This document shows, in pieces, positions 9,570-17,697 of a DNA stretch of 64,000 nt (position 1 is the first letter of the stretch; each line of letters opens with the position of its first letter). Under the pieces are notes generated by a model. The model was not told the origin of the DNA, did no database searches, and saw nothing but the letters and a program-made list of their open reading frames with translations. This DNA comes from Caballeronia telluris (GTDB lineage: Bacteria > Pseudomonadota > Gammaproteobacteria > Burkholderiales > Burkholderiaceae): positions 62,001-126,000 of the forward strand of contig NZ_FCNZ02000006.1 of NCBI RefSeq assembly GCF_001544495.1, written 5' to 3'. The position numbers and the translations under genes are program-made.

Positions 9570-9680
9570 GCGGCAGACGGGGTCCGACGACATACGACCC
9601 GGCCGCCCTGAGCGCCGCGCGCACCGGCGAAACGCCTGCGCGGCGGCTCGAACGGCCGTCGATGAGTCGTCAGACAACGC

Positions 9681-9686
9681 TATAAT
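9681..9686 (+). promoter_or_regulatory. Consensus -10 box for the GntR gene
   Basis: A perfect TATAAT about 80 bases upstream of the GntR start. No good -35 is visible at the usual distance, which may mean activator dependence. Confidence 0.4.
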
Positions 9687-9702
9687 GAATCGACCCGTCT
9701 TG

Positions 9703-9750
9703 CCGCATTCACCGCCGCATTGACCGCCGCATTCACCGCCGCATTGACCG
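9703..9750 (+). repeat. Four 12-bp tandem repeats in the GntR leader
   Basis: The unit CCGCATTsACCG is repeated four times without a gap, with the seventh-position variation C/G alternating, so it is also a perfect 24-bp duplication. It lies between the TATAAT box and the ribosome site of the regulator gene and would be in its 5' untranslated region. Confidence 0.85.
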
Positions 9751-9766
9751 ATCCAGGAGCGCTTTG

Positions 9767-10510
9767 ATGGCCGCCCAATTCACCAGCATTGCCGCACCGC
9801 GCCGCGCCCGCAACCTGGCGGAGTCCGTCGTGGCTTTCGTGAAGGAGCAGATCGCGTCGGAAGCGCTGAAGCCCGGCGACAAGCTGCCGACCGAATCCGA
9901 ACTGATGGTCGGGCTCGGCGTGAGCCGCACCGTCGTGCGCGAAGGCATCTCGCGCCTACAAGCGAGCGAGGTGATCGAAACGCGTCACGGCATCGGCAGC
10001 TTCGTGCTGGAACCGCGCCGCGAGAAGCTCGGCATCGACATGGTGCCCGCCACCACGCTGCGCGACGTGCTTTCGGTGCTCGAATTGCGCATCAGCCTCG
10101 AAACCGAGAGCGCCGGTCTCGCCGCGCAGCGCGCGCAAGCCGAAGACCTCGCGCGCATGCGCGCCGCGCTCGCCGCGATCGAAACGACGAGCCGCATGGG
10201 CGGCGACAGCGTTTCGGCGGATCTGCAATTCCACATTTCGGTCGCGCAGGCGACCGGCAACCGCTATTTCGTCGACATCCTGACGCAGATGGGCAGCGCG
10301 CTGATTCCGCGCAACCGCATCGATTCGGCGGGCATCGCGCATTCGGACCCGAAGGCGTATGTCGCGCTCGTCAACCAGGAACACGAAAGCATCCTCGATG
10401 CGATCTCGCGCCACGACGCCGACGGCGCCCGCGCGGCGATGCGCATGCATCTGTCGAACAGCCGGGAGCGGCTGCGTCGAGCGAACGAGTCGTCCGAAGC
10501 GAAGGCCTGA
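9767..10510 (+). CDS. GntR-family regulator, FadR/FCD subgroup
   Basis: A 247-residue repressor. The winged helix-turn-helix is at about residues 10-75 (LAESVVAFVKEQI, GDKLPTESELMVGLGVSRTVVREG), followed by an all-helical FCD ligand domain with LQFHISVAQATGNRYF, the metal/carboxylate-binding pattern. It lies between the aldarate genes and garR, so it most likely controls this island in response to a uronate or aldarate intermediate. The ATG at 9767 follows CAGGAGCG; a TTG directly before it is not needed. The operator is proposed in the findings. Confidence 0.85.
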   Translation: MAAQFTSIAAPRRARNLAESVVAFVKEQIASEALKPGDKLPTESELMVGLGVSRTVVREGISRLQASEVIETRHGIGSFVLEPRREKLGIDMVPATTLRDVLSVLELRISLETESAGLAAQRAQAEDLARMRAALAAIETTSRMGGDSVSADLQFHISVAQATGNRYFVDILTQMGSALIPRNRIDSAGIAHSDPKAYVALVNQEHESILDAISRHDADGARAAMRMHLSNSRERLRRANESSEAKA

Positions 10511-10573
10511 TCGCAATGCGTCGCCCATGACGCGAGCTTCGACGGCGCCCCACCCCCTCATCAGGAGAACCAC

Positions 10574-11467
10574 ATGCAAAAGGCAGGATTCATCGGACTC
10601 GGGATCATGGGCAAGCCCATGGCGGCCAACCTTCGCAAGAACGGCGTCGAACTGGCGGCGTTCACGCGCAGCGGCGTGCCCGACGAACTGACGCAAGCGG
10701 GCGTGAAAGCCGCGGCCAATCCGGCGGAAGTCGCGAGCCAGGCGGATGTGATCTTCATCATGGTGCCGGACACGCCGGACGTCGAGCGCGTGCTGTTCGG
10801 CGAGAACGGCGTCGCGGAGAAGCTGAAGGCGGGGCAGATCGTCGTCGACATGAGTTCGATCTCGCCGATGGCGACCCGCGACTTCGCCGCGCGCGTGCGC
10901 GAGCGCGGCGCCGAATATCTCGATGCGCCCGTCTCCGGCGGCGAAGTCGGCGCGAAGGCGGGTTCGCTCACGATCATGGTCGGCGGCTCGCAGGCGACCT
11001 TCGACACCGTCAAGCCGCTCTTCGACATGATGGGCAAGAACATCTCGCTGATCGGCGAAGTCGGCGCGGGTCAGGTGTGCAAGGTGGCGAACCAGGTGAT
11101 CGTCGCGGCGACCATCGAGGCGGTCGGCGAGGCGCTGTTGCTCGCGTCGAAAGCGGGCGTCGATGCCGAGAAGGTCCGCAAGGCGCTGATGGGCGGTTTC
11201 GCGTCGTCGCGCATTTTGGAAGTGCATGGCGAACGCATGACGAAGCGCACTTTCGATCCGGGCTTCCGGATCGAGCTGCATCAGAAGGATTTGAATCTCG
11301 CGCTCTCGACGGCGCAGGCGCTCGGCGTTTCGCTGCCGAACACCGCGACCTGCCAGGCGCTCTTCAACGCGTGCACGGCGCACGGCGGCGCCGCGTGGGA
11401 CCACTCGGCGATGGTGCGCGCGCTCGAAGTCCTCGCGAACCACGAGATCGGGCAGTCGTCGAAGTAG
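10574..11467 (+). CDS. garR: 2-hydroxy-3-oxopropionate (tartronate semialdehyde) reductase
   Basis: A 297-residue beta-hydroxyacid dehydrogenase. The NAD(P) motif GLGIMG is at residues 8-13, the substrate loop DAPVSGGEVGAKAG at 118-131 and the catalytic Lys170 in CKVANQ. GEVGAKAGSLTIMVGG is typical of GarR/GlxR. It reduces tartronate semialdehyde, the aldolase product, to glycerate, closing the GarL branch of aldarate breakdown. An AGGAGAACCAC ribosome site precedes the ATG. It follows the GntR gene closely and is probably co-transcribed with it. Confidence 0.88.
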   Translation: MQKAGFIGLGIMGKPMAANLRKNGVELAAFTRSGVPDELTQAGVKAAANPAEVASQADVIFIMVPDTPDVERVLFGENGVAEKLKAGQIVVDMSSISPMATRDFAARVRERGAEYLDAPVSGGEVGAKAGSLTIMVGGSQATFDTVKPLFDMMGKNISLIGEVGAGQVCKVANQVIVAATIEAVGEALLLASKAGVDAEKVRKALMGGFASSRILEVHGERMTKRTFDPGFRIELHQKDLNLALSTAQALGVSLPNTATCQALFNACTAHGGAAWDHSAMVRALEVLANHEIGQSSK

Positions 11468-11532
11468 GTTTTTGAAAGCATGACGGCGGCGCGGGTCGAA
11501 CGGGCGGTGAAGCCCGTCCCCGCCGCGCGCCG

Positions 11533-11558
11533 GGTGCGGCCGCGCTCGCGGCCGCACC
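11533..11558. terminator. Perfect 12-bp inverted repeat after garR
   Basis: GGTGCGGCCGCG (11533-11544) and CGCGGCCGCACC (11547-11558) are exact complements with a two-base centre. It lies 65 bases past the garR stop. No U-run follows, so this may be a Rho-independent-like pause or simply a palindrome. The rest of the 250-base gap to 11719 holds nothing else clear. Confidence 0.4.
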
Positions 11559-11718
11559 GTTCCCGCCGAATCGGCAATGGACGAGCAAGCCGATTTTATT
11601 GCCCCGGTGTAACATTCCAGCCCTGATTTCTCCCGGCCGAACCCTCGATCCCGCTCGCTCTGCGTCCGGGATCGCGTAAGGTCGCTGCCAGCCGGCGCCG
11701 TCGCGGCGCACGAAAACA

Positions 11719-13227
11719 ATGACCAGCCCCGCCACTGCATCGAATCCTGCTTCAAAACGCGCGTTCGTGATCGCCGCCGTGATGGCGTCGATGGCGATGG
11801 TCGCCATCGAGGCGACGATCGTCTCCACGGCGATGCCGCAAATCGTCTCGCAGATCGGCGATTTGCATCTGTACAGCTGGGTCTTCTCGTCGTTCCTGCT
11901 CGCGCAGACCGCGATGACCGTGATCTTCGGCAAGCTCGCCGACCTGTACGGCCGCAAGCCGGTGATCCTCGCCGGCATCGCCATTTTCCTGATCGGCTCG
12001 GTGCTCGCCGGCTTCGCGTGGTCGATGCCCGCGATGATCGTCTTCCGGCTGATCCAGGGCATCGGCGCGGGCGCGATCCAGCCGGTCACGCTGACGGTCG
12101 TCGCCGACCTCTATCCGGCCCGCGAGCGCGGCAAGGTGCAGGGCTATCTCGCGAGCGTCTGGGCGATCTCCGCCGTGCTCGGGCCGATGGTGGGCGGCCT
12201 CATCATCCGCGACTGGTCGTGGGCGTGGATCTTCTGGCTGAACGTGCCGATCGGCCTCGCTTCGGCGGCGGGCTTCATCGCGTATCTGCGCGAAGCGCCG
12301 CGCAGCGCGCGTCCCTCCATCGACGTGCTCGGCGCCGTGCTGTTCACCGCGGCGATCGGCTCGTTCATGATGTCGCTGACCTACGCGGGAACGTCGGAGG
12401 ACCGCGCCGCGACGCTCACCGCCATCGCGTGCGTGGTGTTCGGCGTGCTCTTCGTGCTGCAGGAGCGCCGCGCCGCCGAGCCGATGATCTCGTTCGCGCT
12501 CTGGAGCCGGCGGCCGATCGCGGCATCGAATGCGGCGACCGTGCTTTCCGGCATGATCCTGATGGGCGCGACCACGTTCCTGCCGATGTATGTGCAGGGC
12601 GTGCTCGGCCGCGCCCCGGTGATCGCCGGCCTCGCGCTCACGATGATGATGGTCGGCTGGCCGTCGGGCGCGACGCTGGCCGCGCGCTCGTTTTACCGCT
12701 TCGGGCTGCGGCCGATTCTCGTCGCAGGCAGTGTCTTCGTGCCGGCGGGCGTGCTGTTTTTTGTGCTGCTCACGCCGCAGTCGTCGCCGGTTCTTGCCGG
12801 TGTCGGCTCACTCGTCGCGGGCTTCGGGATGGGCCTTTTCAGCGTGAGTTCGCTCGTGCTGATTCAGGAAATCGTCACCGTCGACCAGCGCGGCAGCGCG
12901 ACCGCATCGAATCTCTTCTCGCGCAATCTCGGCAGCACGCTCGGCGCCACCGCGTTCGGCGCCGCACTCAACTACGGTCTGAGCCACTCCACGCTCAGCC
13001 GTGCGATCACGTCCGAACAGTTGCGTCAGTTGCTCGACGCGCGGCACCTCGCGGAAGTCAGCGAGCCGGTCGTGCGGCTCGTCCTGCACGCGTCGCTGCA
13101 TCTGACCTTCTGGGCGATGCTGGCGATCGGCGTGTTCATCGTGCTGTTCGCGTCGTTCGTGCCGCATGTCGCGCTGAGTCACGCGAAGAGCCCGGCGCTC
13201 GAACCGCTGGCGCCGGTCGAAGACTGA
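11719..13227 (+). CDS. Multidrug efflux MFS transporter, EmrB/QacA-like
   Basis: A 502-residue membrane protein of the drug:H+ antiporter type. IEATIVSTAMPQIV in helix 1, GKLADLYGRKPV after helix 2, and the antiporter motif C region ASVWAISAVLGPMVGG are all visible. The family expels hydrophobic drugs or organic anions. There is no adjacent membrane fusion protein or regulator and no clear ribosome site before the ATG, so the start is less certain than the frame. It seems unrelated to the aldarate island. Confidence 0.8.
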   Translation: MTSPATASNPASKRAFVIAAVMASMAMVAIEATIVSTAMPQIVSQIGDLHLYSWVFSSFLLAQTAMTVIFGKLADLYGRKPVILAGIAIFLIGSVLAGFAWSMPAMIVFRLIQGIGAGAIQPVTLTVVADLYPARERGKVQGYLASVWAISAVLGPMVGGLIIRDWSWAWIFWLNVPIGLASAAGFIAYLREAPRSARPSIDVLGAVLFTAAIGSFMMSLTYAGTSEDRAATLTAIACVVFGVLFVLQERRAAEPMISFALWSRRPIAASNAATVLSGMILMGATTFLPMYVQGVLGRAPVIAGLALTMMMVGWPSGATLAARSFYRFGLRPILVAGSVFVPAGVLFFVLLTPQSSPVLAGVGSLVAGFGMGLFSVSSLVLIQEIVTVDQRGSATASNLFSRNLGSTLGATAFGAALNYGLSHSTLSRAITSEQLRQLLDARHLAEVSEPVVRLVLHASLHLTFWAMLAIGVFIVLFASFVPHVALSHAKSPALEPLAPVED

Positions 13228-13239
13228 CGCGCGTCGCGG

Positions 13240-13962
13240 CTAGCGCGGGCCGTAGTCCAGCTTCGGATACCAGTCCGTGCCGCGGCCGCCCGGCGTCATG
13301 TCGAGCACGGTCCAGAGCGGCATCGCGTCGGGTGCGCCGCGCGGGTCCTGGCCCGGATCGGCCGACTCCGGCCCCATCTCGTCGCCCCAGAAATGGCGCA
13401 CCGTCCCGTTCGACTTCACGAAGACGTTGAAGCCGGCGTTGTCGCCTTCTTCGGGGTCCTCGTCGGCGTAATCGCGATTGAAGCGGTTGCCGCCCGACGA
13501 ATAGAGTCGCAAGTGCCGCCAGCCGCGCTCCTTCGCGAACCCCGCGAGGCGTTGCACCGGCGAACGCGCGATCACCGCGAACGCGACGCGTTGCAGGATG
13601 TCGGGCATCTCGCCGTCGAGCGCGCTCAGAAAGGACGTGCACATCGGACACGAGCGCTGGCGCTGCGGCCCGAACATCCAGTTGTAGGTGACGAGCGTGT
13701 CGTGCGCGCCGAACATCTGCGAAAGCGTGACCGGCCCGTCGACGCCTTCGAACAGATAATCCTGCGGCACCGCGCCGCCCGGCGGCAACGCGCGGCGCTG
13801 CGCGGCCACGCGCTCGATATGGCGGCGCAATTCGATTTCCTGCACGAGCAGCGCGTTGCGCGCGGCGCGGTATTGCGGGCTTTCGCCGGGAAACCGGCGC
13901 CTGGACTGGCCGAGTTCCTCGGCGGGCCTGAGAACTTGCGGGGAACCGTCTGTGGAAGGCAT
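13240..13962 (-). CDS. DUF899 thioredoxin-like protein
   Basis: A 240-residue cytoplasmic protein matching the DUF899 family, with DYLFEG, LVTYNWMFGP, RSCPMCTSFL and FNVFVKS. The CPMC pair sits where thioredoxin-like folds carry redox cysteines. Function of the family is unknown to me beyond its thioredoxin-like fold. ATG 13962 follows GGAGACAAACG. It converges on the efflux gene with only about a dozen bases between stops. Confidence 0.75.
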   Translation of the reverse strand: MPSTDGSPQVLRPAEELGQSRRRFPGESPQYRAARNALLVQEIELRRHIERVAAQRRALPPGGAVPQDYLFEGVDGPVTLSQMFGAHDTLVTYNWMFGPQRQRSCPMCTSFLSALDGEMPDILQRVAFAVIARSPVQRLAGFAKERGWRHLRLYSSGGNRFNRDYADEDPEEGDNAGFNVFVKSNGTVRHFWGDEMGPESADPGQDPRGAPDAMPLWTVLDMTPGGRGTDWYPKLDYGPR

Positions 13963-14129
13963 CGTTTGTCTCCTAAAGCGTTGCGGGCGGCAGAAGCGCC
14001 CCCATCACCACGACGAACGATGCGCCCGCGAATCGACACGGGCTTTCTGCTGACGAACCGCCCCGCAGAGTAGAATTTGCTGATCGACCACTCACCGGAC
14101 GACGCTCGCCGTCGAGCCGCGACTCCAAG

Positions 14130-14348
14130 ATGAAACCGCCTTCCACCGACGAACGGACGCGCCGCCGCCCGTCCACCGTCACGATCAACGTGCTGACCGC
14201 GCTTATCGGCCTCGTGACGCTGGGTGCCGGAATCGGCTGGCTGGTCTATAAGTGGATCGTCGACATGGAAGTGCCCTATTTCGCGATCCCGCTCGTGATG
14301 ACCGTGCCCGTGATCGTGGCCGCCGCGTTTCGCAACTACTGGGATTAG
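14130..14348 (+). CDS. Small inner-membrane protein, unknown
   Basis: A 72-residue protein with a basic Arg-rich N-terminus and two predicted membrane helices (about residues 19-44 and 51-67), ending in a cytoplasmic or periplasmic RNYWD. It is not a family I can name. It stands alone between the DUF899 gene and the amidohydrolase gene. Composition and clear hydrophobic pattern support it as real. Confidence 0.5.
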   Translation: MKPPSTDERTRRRPSTVTINVLTALIGLVTLGAGIGWLVYKWIVDMEVPYFAIPLVMTVPVIVAAAFRNYWD

Positions 14349-14369
14349 CGGGCCGCTATAGGCGACGCG

Positions 14370-15332
14370 TCAAATCCGGTACAACGCCACGGCGTTGTCG
14401 TGAAAGAGTGCGAGTCGCTCTTTCGGCGCGAGATCCGCGACCATCGACTTGAAGCCGCTCCACAGATCGCCGAGCGACACCACCACGCTATCCACCGGAA
14501 AGTTGCTCGCGAACATCGCGCGCTGCCAGCCGAAGATGCGCAACGCATCGCGCACGACCGGGCCGTTGCGCTCGACGCTCCATCGCACGCCCGGCTCGCC
14601 CAGCCCCGACACTTTCAGCCACACGTTCGGACACGCAGCGAGCGTTTCGAGCGCGGCGCGCCAGCCGTGCAACCCCGCTTCGCTGCGGTCGGCGGGCAAT
14701 CCCGTGTGGTTCACGATGATCGCGACATCGGGGAAATCGCGCGCCAGCTCCGCCGCTTCGCCGAAGTGCCACCAGGGCGCCTGCAACTCGAACATCAGAC
14801 CGCTTTGCGCCAGCAACGCATAACCGCGACGCCAGCGTTCACAGCGCATCGAACCGGCGGCGGCGAACGTCGGCGTGTGCTCGCCGAGCGGCACCGTCTT
14901 CGGCTTGTGGCGCACGCTGCGCACGAGCGGCATCGACGCGAATTCGCGGAGCACAGGTTCGACATCGGCGCGATCGAGCCACACCTGTCCGACGATCGCG
15001 TTCGGCAAGCCGCAACGCGCATTCAGCGCCGACGCCCAGCGTGCTTCGCCGAGCGGATCGCGCGGGTCCCACTCGCCTTCCATCATCACCGTCTTCACGA
15101 CGCGATGACCTTCGGTTCGCGCGAAATAGTCGTCGGGCAGGAAGTCGCGGCAGATCGACTCGTAGTCGCCGTAGCGAAACGGAATGCGCGGACGGTCGCA
15201 CAGCCACGGATGGTAGTTGTGCTGCAAGTCCCAGAAATGATGATGCGCATCGACGATGGGCAAGTGCGCGTCGTCGCCCGTCGCGAGGAAGCGTTCACGG
15301 AGCGCGCCGATGTCGGCTTCTTGCGTGTGCAT
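14370..15332 (-). CDS. Amidohydrolase-family lactonase-like hydrolase (COG3618 type)
   Basis: A 320-residue TIM-barrel amidohydrolase. DAHHHFWD at residues 28-35 gives the HxH metal motif, VNHTGLP supplies the later His, and FASNFPVD the terminal Asp region. This subgroup includes L-fuconolactonase and aldarolactonases. Its ATG overlaps the stop of the PdxA-like gene (TAATG), so the two are translationally coupled, and the MFS and enolase genes lie upstream in the same operon. Hydrolysis of a sugar-acid lactone is a fair inference; the actual substrate is unknown. Confidence 0.75.
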   Translation of the reverse strand: MHTQEADIGALRERFLATGDDAHLPIVDAHHHFWDLQHNYHPWLCDRPRIPFRYGDYESICRDFLPDDYFARTEGHRVVKTVMMEGEWDPRDPLGEARWASALNARCGLPNAIVGQVWLDRADVEPVLREFASMPLVRSVRHKPKTVPLGEHTPTFAAAGSMRCERWRRGYALLAQSGLMFELQAPWWHFGEAAELARDFPDVAIIVNHTGLPADRSEAGLHGWRAALETLAACPNVWLKVSGLGEPGVRWSVERNGPVVRDALRIFGWQRAMFASNFPVDSVVVSLGDLWSGFKSMVADLAPKERLALFHDNAVALYRI

Positions 15333-16333
15333 TAGCGCATCCGGTCGAGCGCCATCTGCGTCGCGATGTCGAAGGCCTTTTGCGTCGCGCCGACGTCCGC
15401 GCGGCCCGCGCCGTGGATGTCGAACGCGGTGCCGTGCGCGGGCGTCGCGATCGGCACCGGCAGTCCGCCGTGCACGGTCACGCCGCGCCAGAAGCCCATC
15501 AGCTTCATCGCGATCTGGCCTTGGTCGTGGTACATCGTGACGACGCCGTCGAACGCCTTCTGATCGCGGGCGCGCACGAAAATGGTGTCGGCGGGAAACG
15601 GGCCTTGCGCGTCGTAACCGAGCTTCTTCGCCTCTTCGACGGCCGGCGCGATCACGTCGATTTCCTCGCGGCCGAACGCGCCGTTGTCGCCGTTATGCGG
15701 ATTGAAACCGCACACGGCGATGCGCGGCGTCGCGTTGCCCGCGCGCTTCAGGCCGTCATGAATCAGCCGCACCGCGCCGATGATGCGCGCGGGCGTCAGC
15801 CTTGCGCTTACGTCCTTCAACGCGATATGCGAGGTCACGCGCGAGGTCCACAGTTCGTCGAGCACGTTGAACTCGCAGAAGGCGCCGTCGTAGCGAAGCT
15901 GGCGCGCGAACCATTCCATCTCGTCGCCGGTTTCCATGCCCGCCATGTGCAGAGACGTCTTGTTGACGGGCGCGAAGAGCATCGCCTGCGTCTCGTTCGC
16001 CTGCGTGAGCGCAAGCGCTTGCTTGAACGCTTCGAGGCTGTAGCGCCCGCCGCGCTCCGTCGAGATGCCGCGCTCGTAAGGCGCGTCGTCGGGCAGGCGG
16101 AAGTCGATGAGCGACGGCACATCGGTATTCGTGGCCGCGGACTTCGCATCGTCGACGAGCGTGTAGTCGAAGCGTTGCCCTGCGATCTCCATGCCCTTCT
16201 CAAGCTCGCGCCGGTCGCCGATGACGAGCAGATCGGCGCGCGCGCGGTTCTCCGGTTTCGCGACGAGACGCGCGATCAGTTCGGGGCCGATTCCGGCCGG
16301 ATCGCCGAGCAGGACAGCAATGCGAGGTTTCAT
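15332..16333 (-). CDS. PdxA-family 4-phospho-hydroxy-acid dehydrogenase (PdxA2-like)
   Basis: A 333-residue NAD-dependent oxidative decarboxylase of the PdxA family. GDPAGIGPEL, KTSLHMAGM, SHIALKDV, GFNPHNGDNG and MYHDQGQIAMKLMGF carry the nucleotide and metal-binding residues. In a catabolic operon it is more likely a PdxA2-type enzyme acting on 4-phosphothreonate/erythronate-like substrates than the pyridoxal enzyme. No DtnK-type kinase is present here. I favour ATG 16333 (AAGGTG spaced 6 bases) over GTG 16342. Confidence 0.75.
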   Translation of the reverse strand: MKPRIAVLLGDPAGIGPELIARLVAKPENRARADLLVIGDRRELEKGMEIAGQRFDYTLVDDAKSAATNTDVPSLIDFRLPDDAPYERGISTERGGRYSLEAFKQALALTQANETQAMLFAPVNKTSLHMAGMETGDEMEWFARQLRYDGAFCEFNVLDELWTSRVTSHIALKDVSARLTPARIIGAVRLIHDGLKRAGNATPRIAVCGFNPHNGDNGAFGREEIDVIAPAVEEAKKLGYDAQGPFPADTIFVRARDQKAFDGVVTMYHDQGQIAMKLMGFWRGVTVHGGLPVPIATPAHGTAFDIHGAGRADVGATQKAFDIATQMALDRMR

Positions 16334-16357
16334 CGTGTTCACCTTGTATTCGTGCTT

Positions 16358-17659
16358 TCAGTGTGTGCGGCGCAGATCGATGGCGATCGAGCCGAAAATA
16401 TAGACGAGCGCGCAGGCGCTGTAGAACTGCAGCACGGCGTCGAACGATCCCGTGCGCTGCAGGATGAAGCCGGTGATGAGCGGTATCGAAATCCCGCCGA
16501 TGCTGCCGAAGCAGTTCATCAGCGCACCGAGCAGCCCGACGCGGCGCGGACTGGCGAGCAGCGACGGCAAGCTCCAGTAGAGGCTGCCCCACATCAGGAA
16601 GAACGCGGCCGCGCAAAGCACCGCGACCGCCACGACCGCCGACGTGATCGACGGCAGCAACCAGAAGACCGCGAGCGTCGTGAGCCCCGAGACCGTGACC
16701 ATGCCCTTCACCACCTTGCCGCGCGAAAGTCCGCGCGCGCAGAGCGCATCGCAGAGGAAGCCGCCCGCGAGCGAACCCAGCGCGCCCGACAAAAAGATGA
16801 AGAACGTCGACGTGCCGATCTGCTGGAGGCTCAAGCCGCGCGCTTGCGTCAGATAGCTCGGTCCCCACGTGAGCAGGCCGAAGAAGATCATCGCCCAGCT
16901 CATGCGGCCGATGCACATCGCGACCGCCGAGCGCTTCGGGAATGCCGGCTCATTGTCGGCGGCGAATGCGGCGCTCGCAAGCGGCGGCGCACCATCGCGG
17001 ATATGGTCCAGCTCGGCGGCGTTCACGCCCGGGTGTTTCGCCGGATCGTCGCGCAGATAGCGCCACGCGAGCCAGCCGCACGCAATCGTGACGAGACCCG
17101 CCGCGATGAACGCCATGCGCCACGAGCCGAACACGAGGATCAGGTTCGAGATCGCGAGTCCGCCGATGGCCGCGCCGAGCGGCGAGCCGGCGTCCATCAG
17201 CACGGCGCCGCGCGCGCGTTCGTGACGCGAGAGCCAGAGCGCGTTGAGCTTGCTGCCCGCGGGAAAGAGCGGGGCTTCCGCGCCGCCGAGGCCCACGCGC
17301 ATGAGCAGCATCGAGAGACCGCCGGTTGCCGCGCCGAGCAGCGTCTGGAACACGCCCCACAGGATCGTCGCGCCCGCGATCACGCGCCGCGGACCGTACC
17401 GGTCGATCAGCCAGCCGCCCGGAATCTGCAAGAGCGCGTACGACCAGAAGAAGCTCGACAGGATCAGGCCCTGCATCGTCGGCGAGAGCGCGAACTCCTT
17501 GGCGATGGTGGGCATCGCGATCGACAGCGAGATGCGGTCGACGAGGTTCACGAGCGTGATGAGAAACACCACGCCGAAGATGCGCCAGCGCACGCTGGTC
17601 GCGTGGTCGGCGTGAGAAGCGTCGTGCGGCGCGGCGCGGGCGTCGGCGGGGGTTTGCAT
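16358..17659 (-). CDS. MFS transporter, anion:cation symporter family
   Basis: A 433-residue, 12-helix permease with LVDRISLSIAMPTIA in helix 1 and GGWLIDRYGPRRV after helix 2, typical of ACS-family carriers of organic acids such as aldarates, tartrates and phthalates. GGAGACAGCC precedes the ATG. It sits inside an operon with an enolase-superfamily dehydratase, a PdxA-like enzyme and a lactonase, so it probably imports their common substrate. Confidence 0.8.
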   Translation of the reverse strand: MQTPADARAAPHDASHADHATSVRWRIFGVVFLITLVNLVDRISLSIAMPTIAKEFALSPTMQGLILSSFFWSYALLQIPGGWLIDRYGPRRVIAGATILWGVFQTLLGAATGGLSMLLMRVGLGGAEAPLFPAGSKLNALWLSRHERARGAVLMDAGSPLGAAIGGLAISNLILVFGSWRMAFIAAGLVTIACGWLAWRYLRDDPAKHPGVNAAELDHIRDGAPPLASAAFAADNEPAFPKRSAVAMCIGRMSWAMIFFGLLTWGPSYLTQARGLSLQQIGTSTFFIFLSGALGSLAGGFLCDALCARGLSRGKVVKGMVTVSGLTTLAVFWLLPSITSAVVAVAVLCAAAFFLMWGSLYWSLPSLLASPRRVGLLGALMNCFGSIGGISIPLITGFILQRTGSFDAVLQFYSACALVYIFGSIAIDLRRTH

Positions 17660-17697
17660 GGCTGTCTCCGATATCGGTTTTGTAATGGCCTTGCGTG

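Noticed and set aside
7212..9677. Open minus-strand frame of 821 codons opposite kdgD and the MFS gene
   Set aside because: It is Arg/His/Asp-rich, has no domain and mirrors well-supported plus-strand genes; a GC-driven shadow.
11533..11558. Palindrome considered as a phage or integron attachment site
   Set aside because: No integrase, no second copy and no boundary of gene content nearby; a terminator-like structure is simpler.
9956..11755. Minus-strand frame of 599 codons opposite the GntR and garR genes
   Set aside because: Shadow frame; both plus-strand genes have full family motifs.
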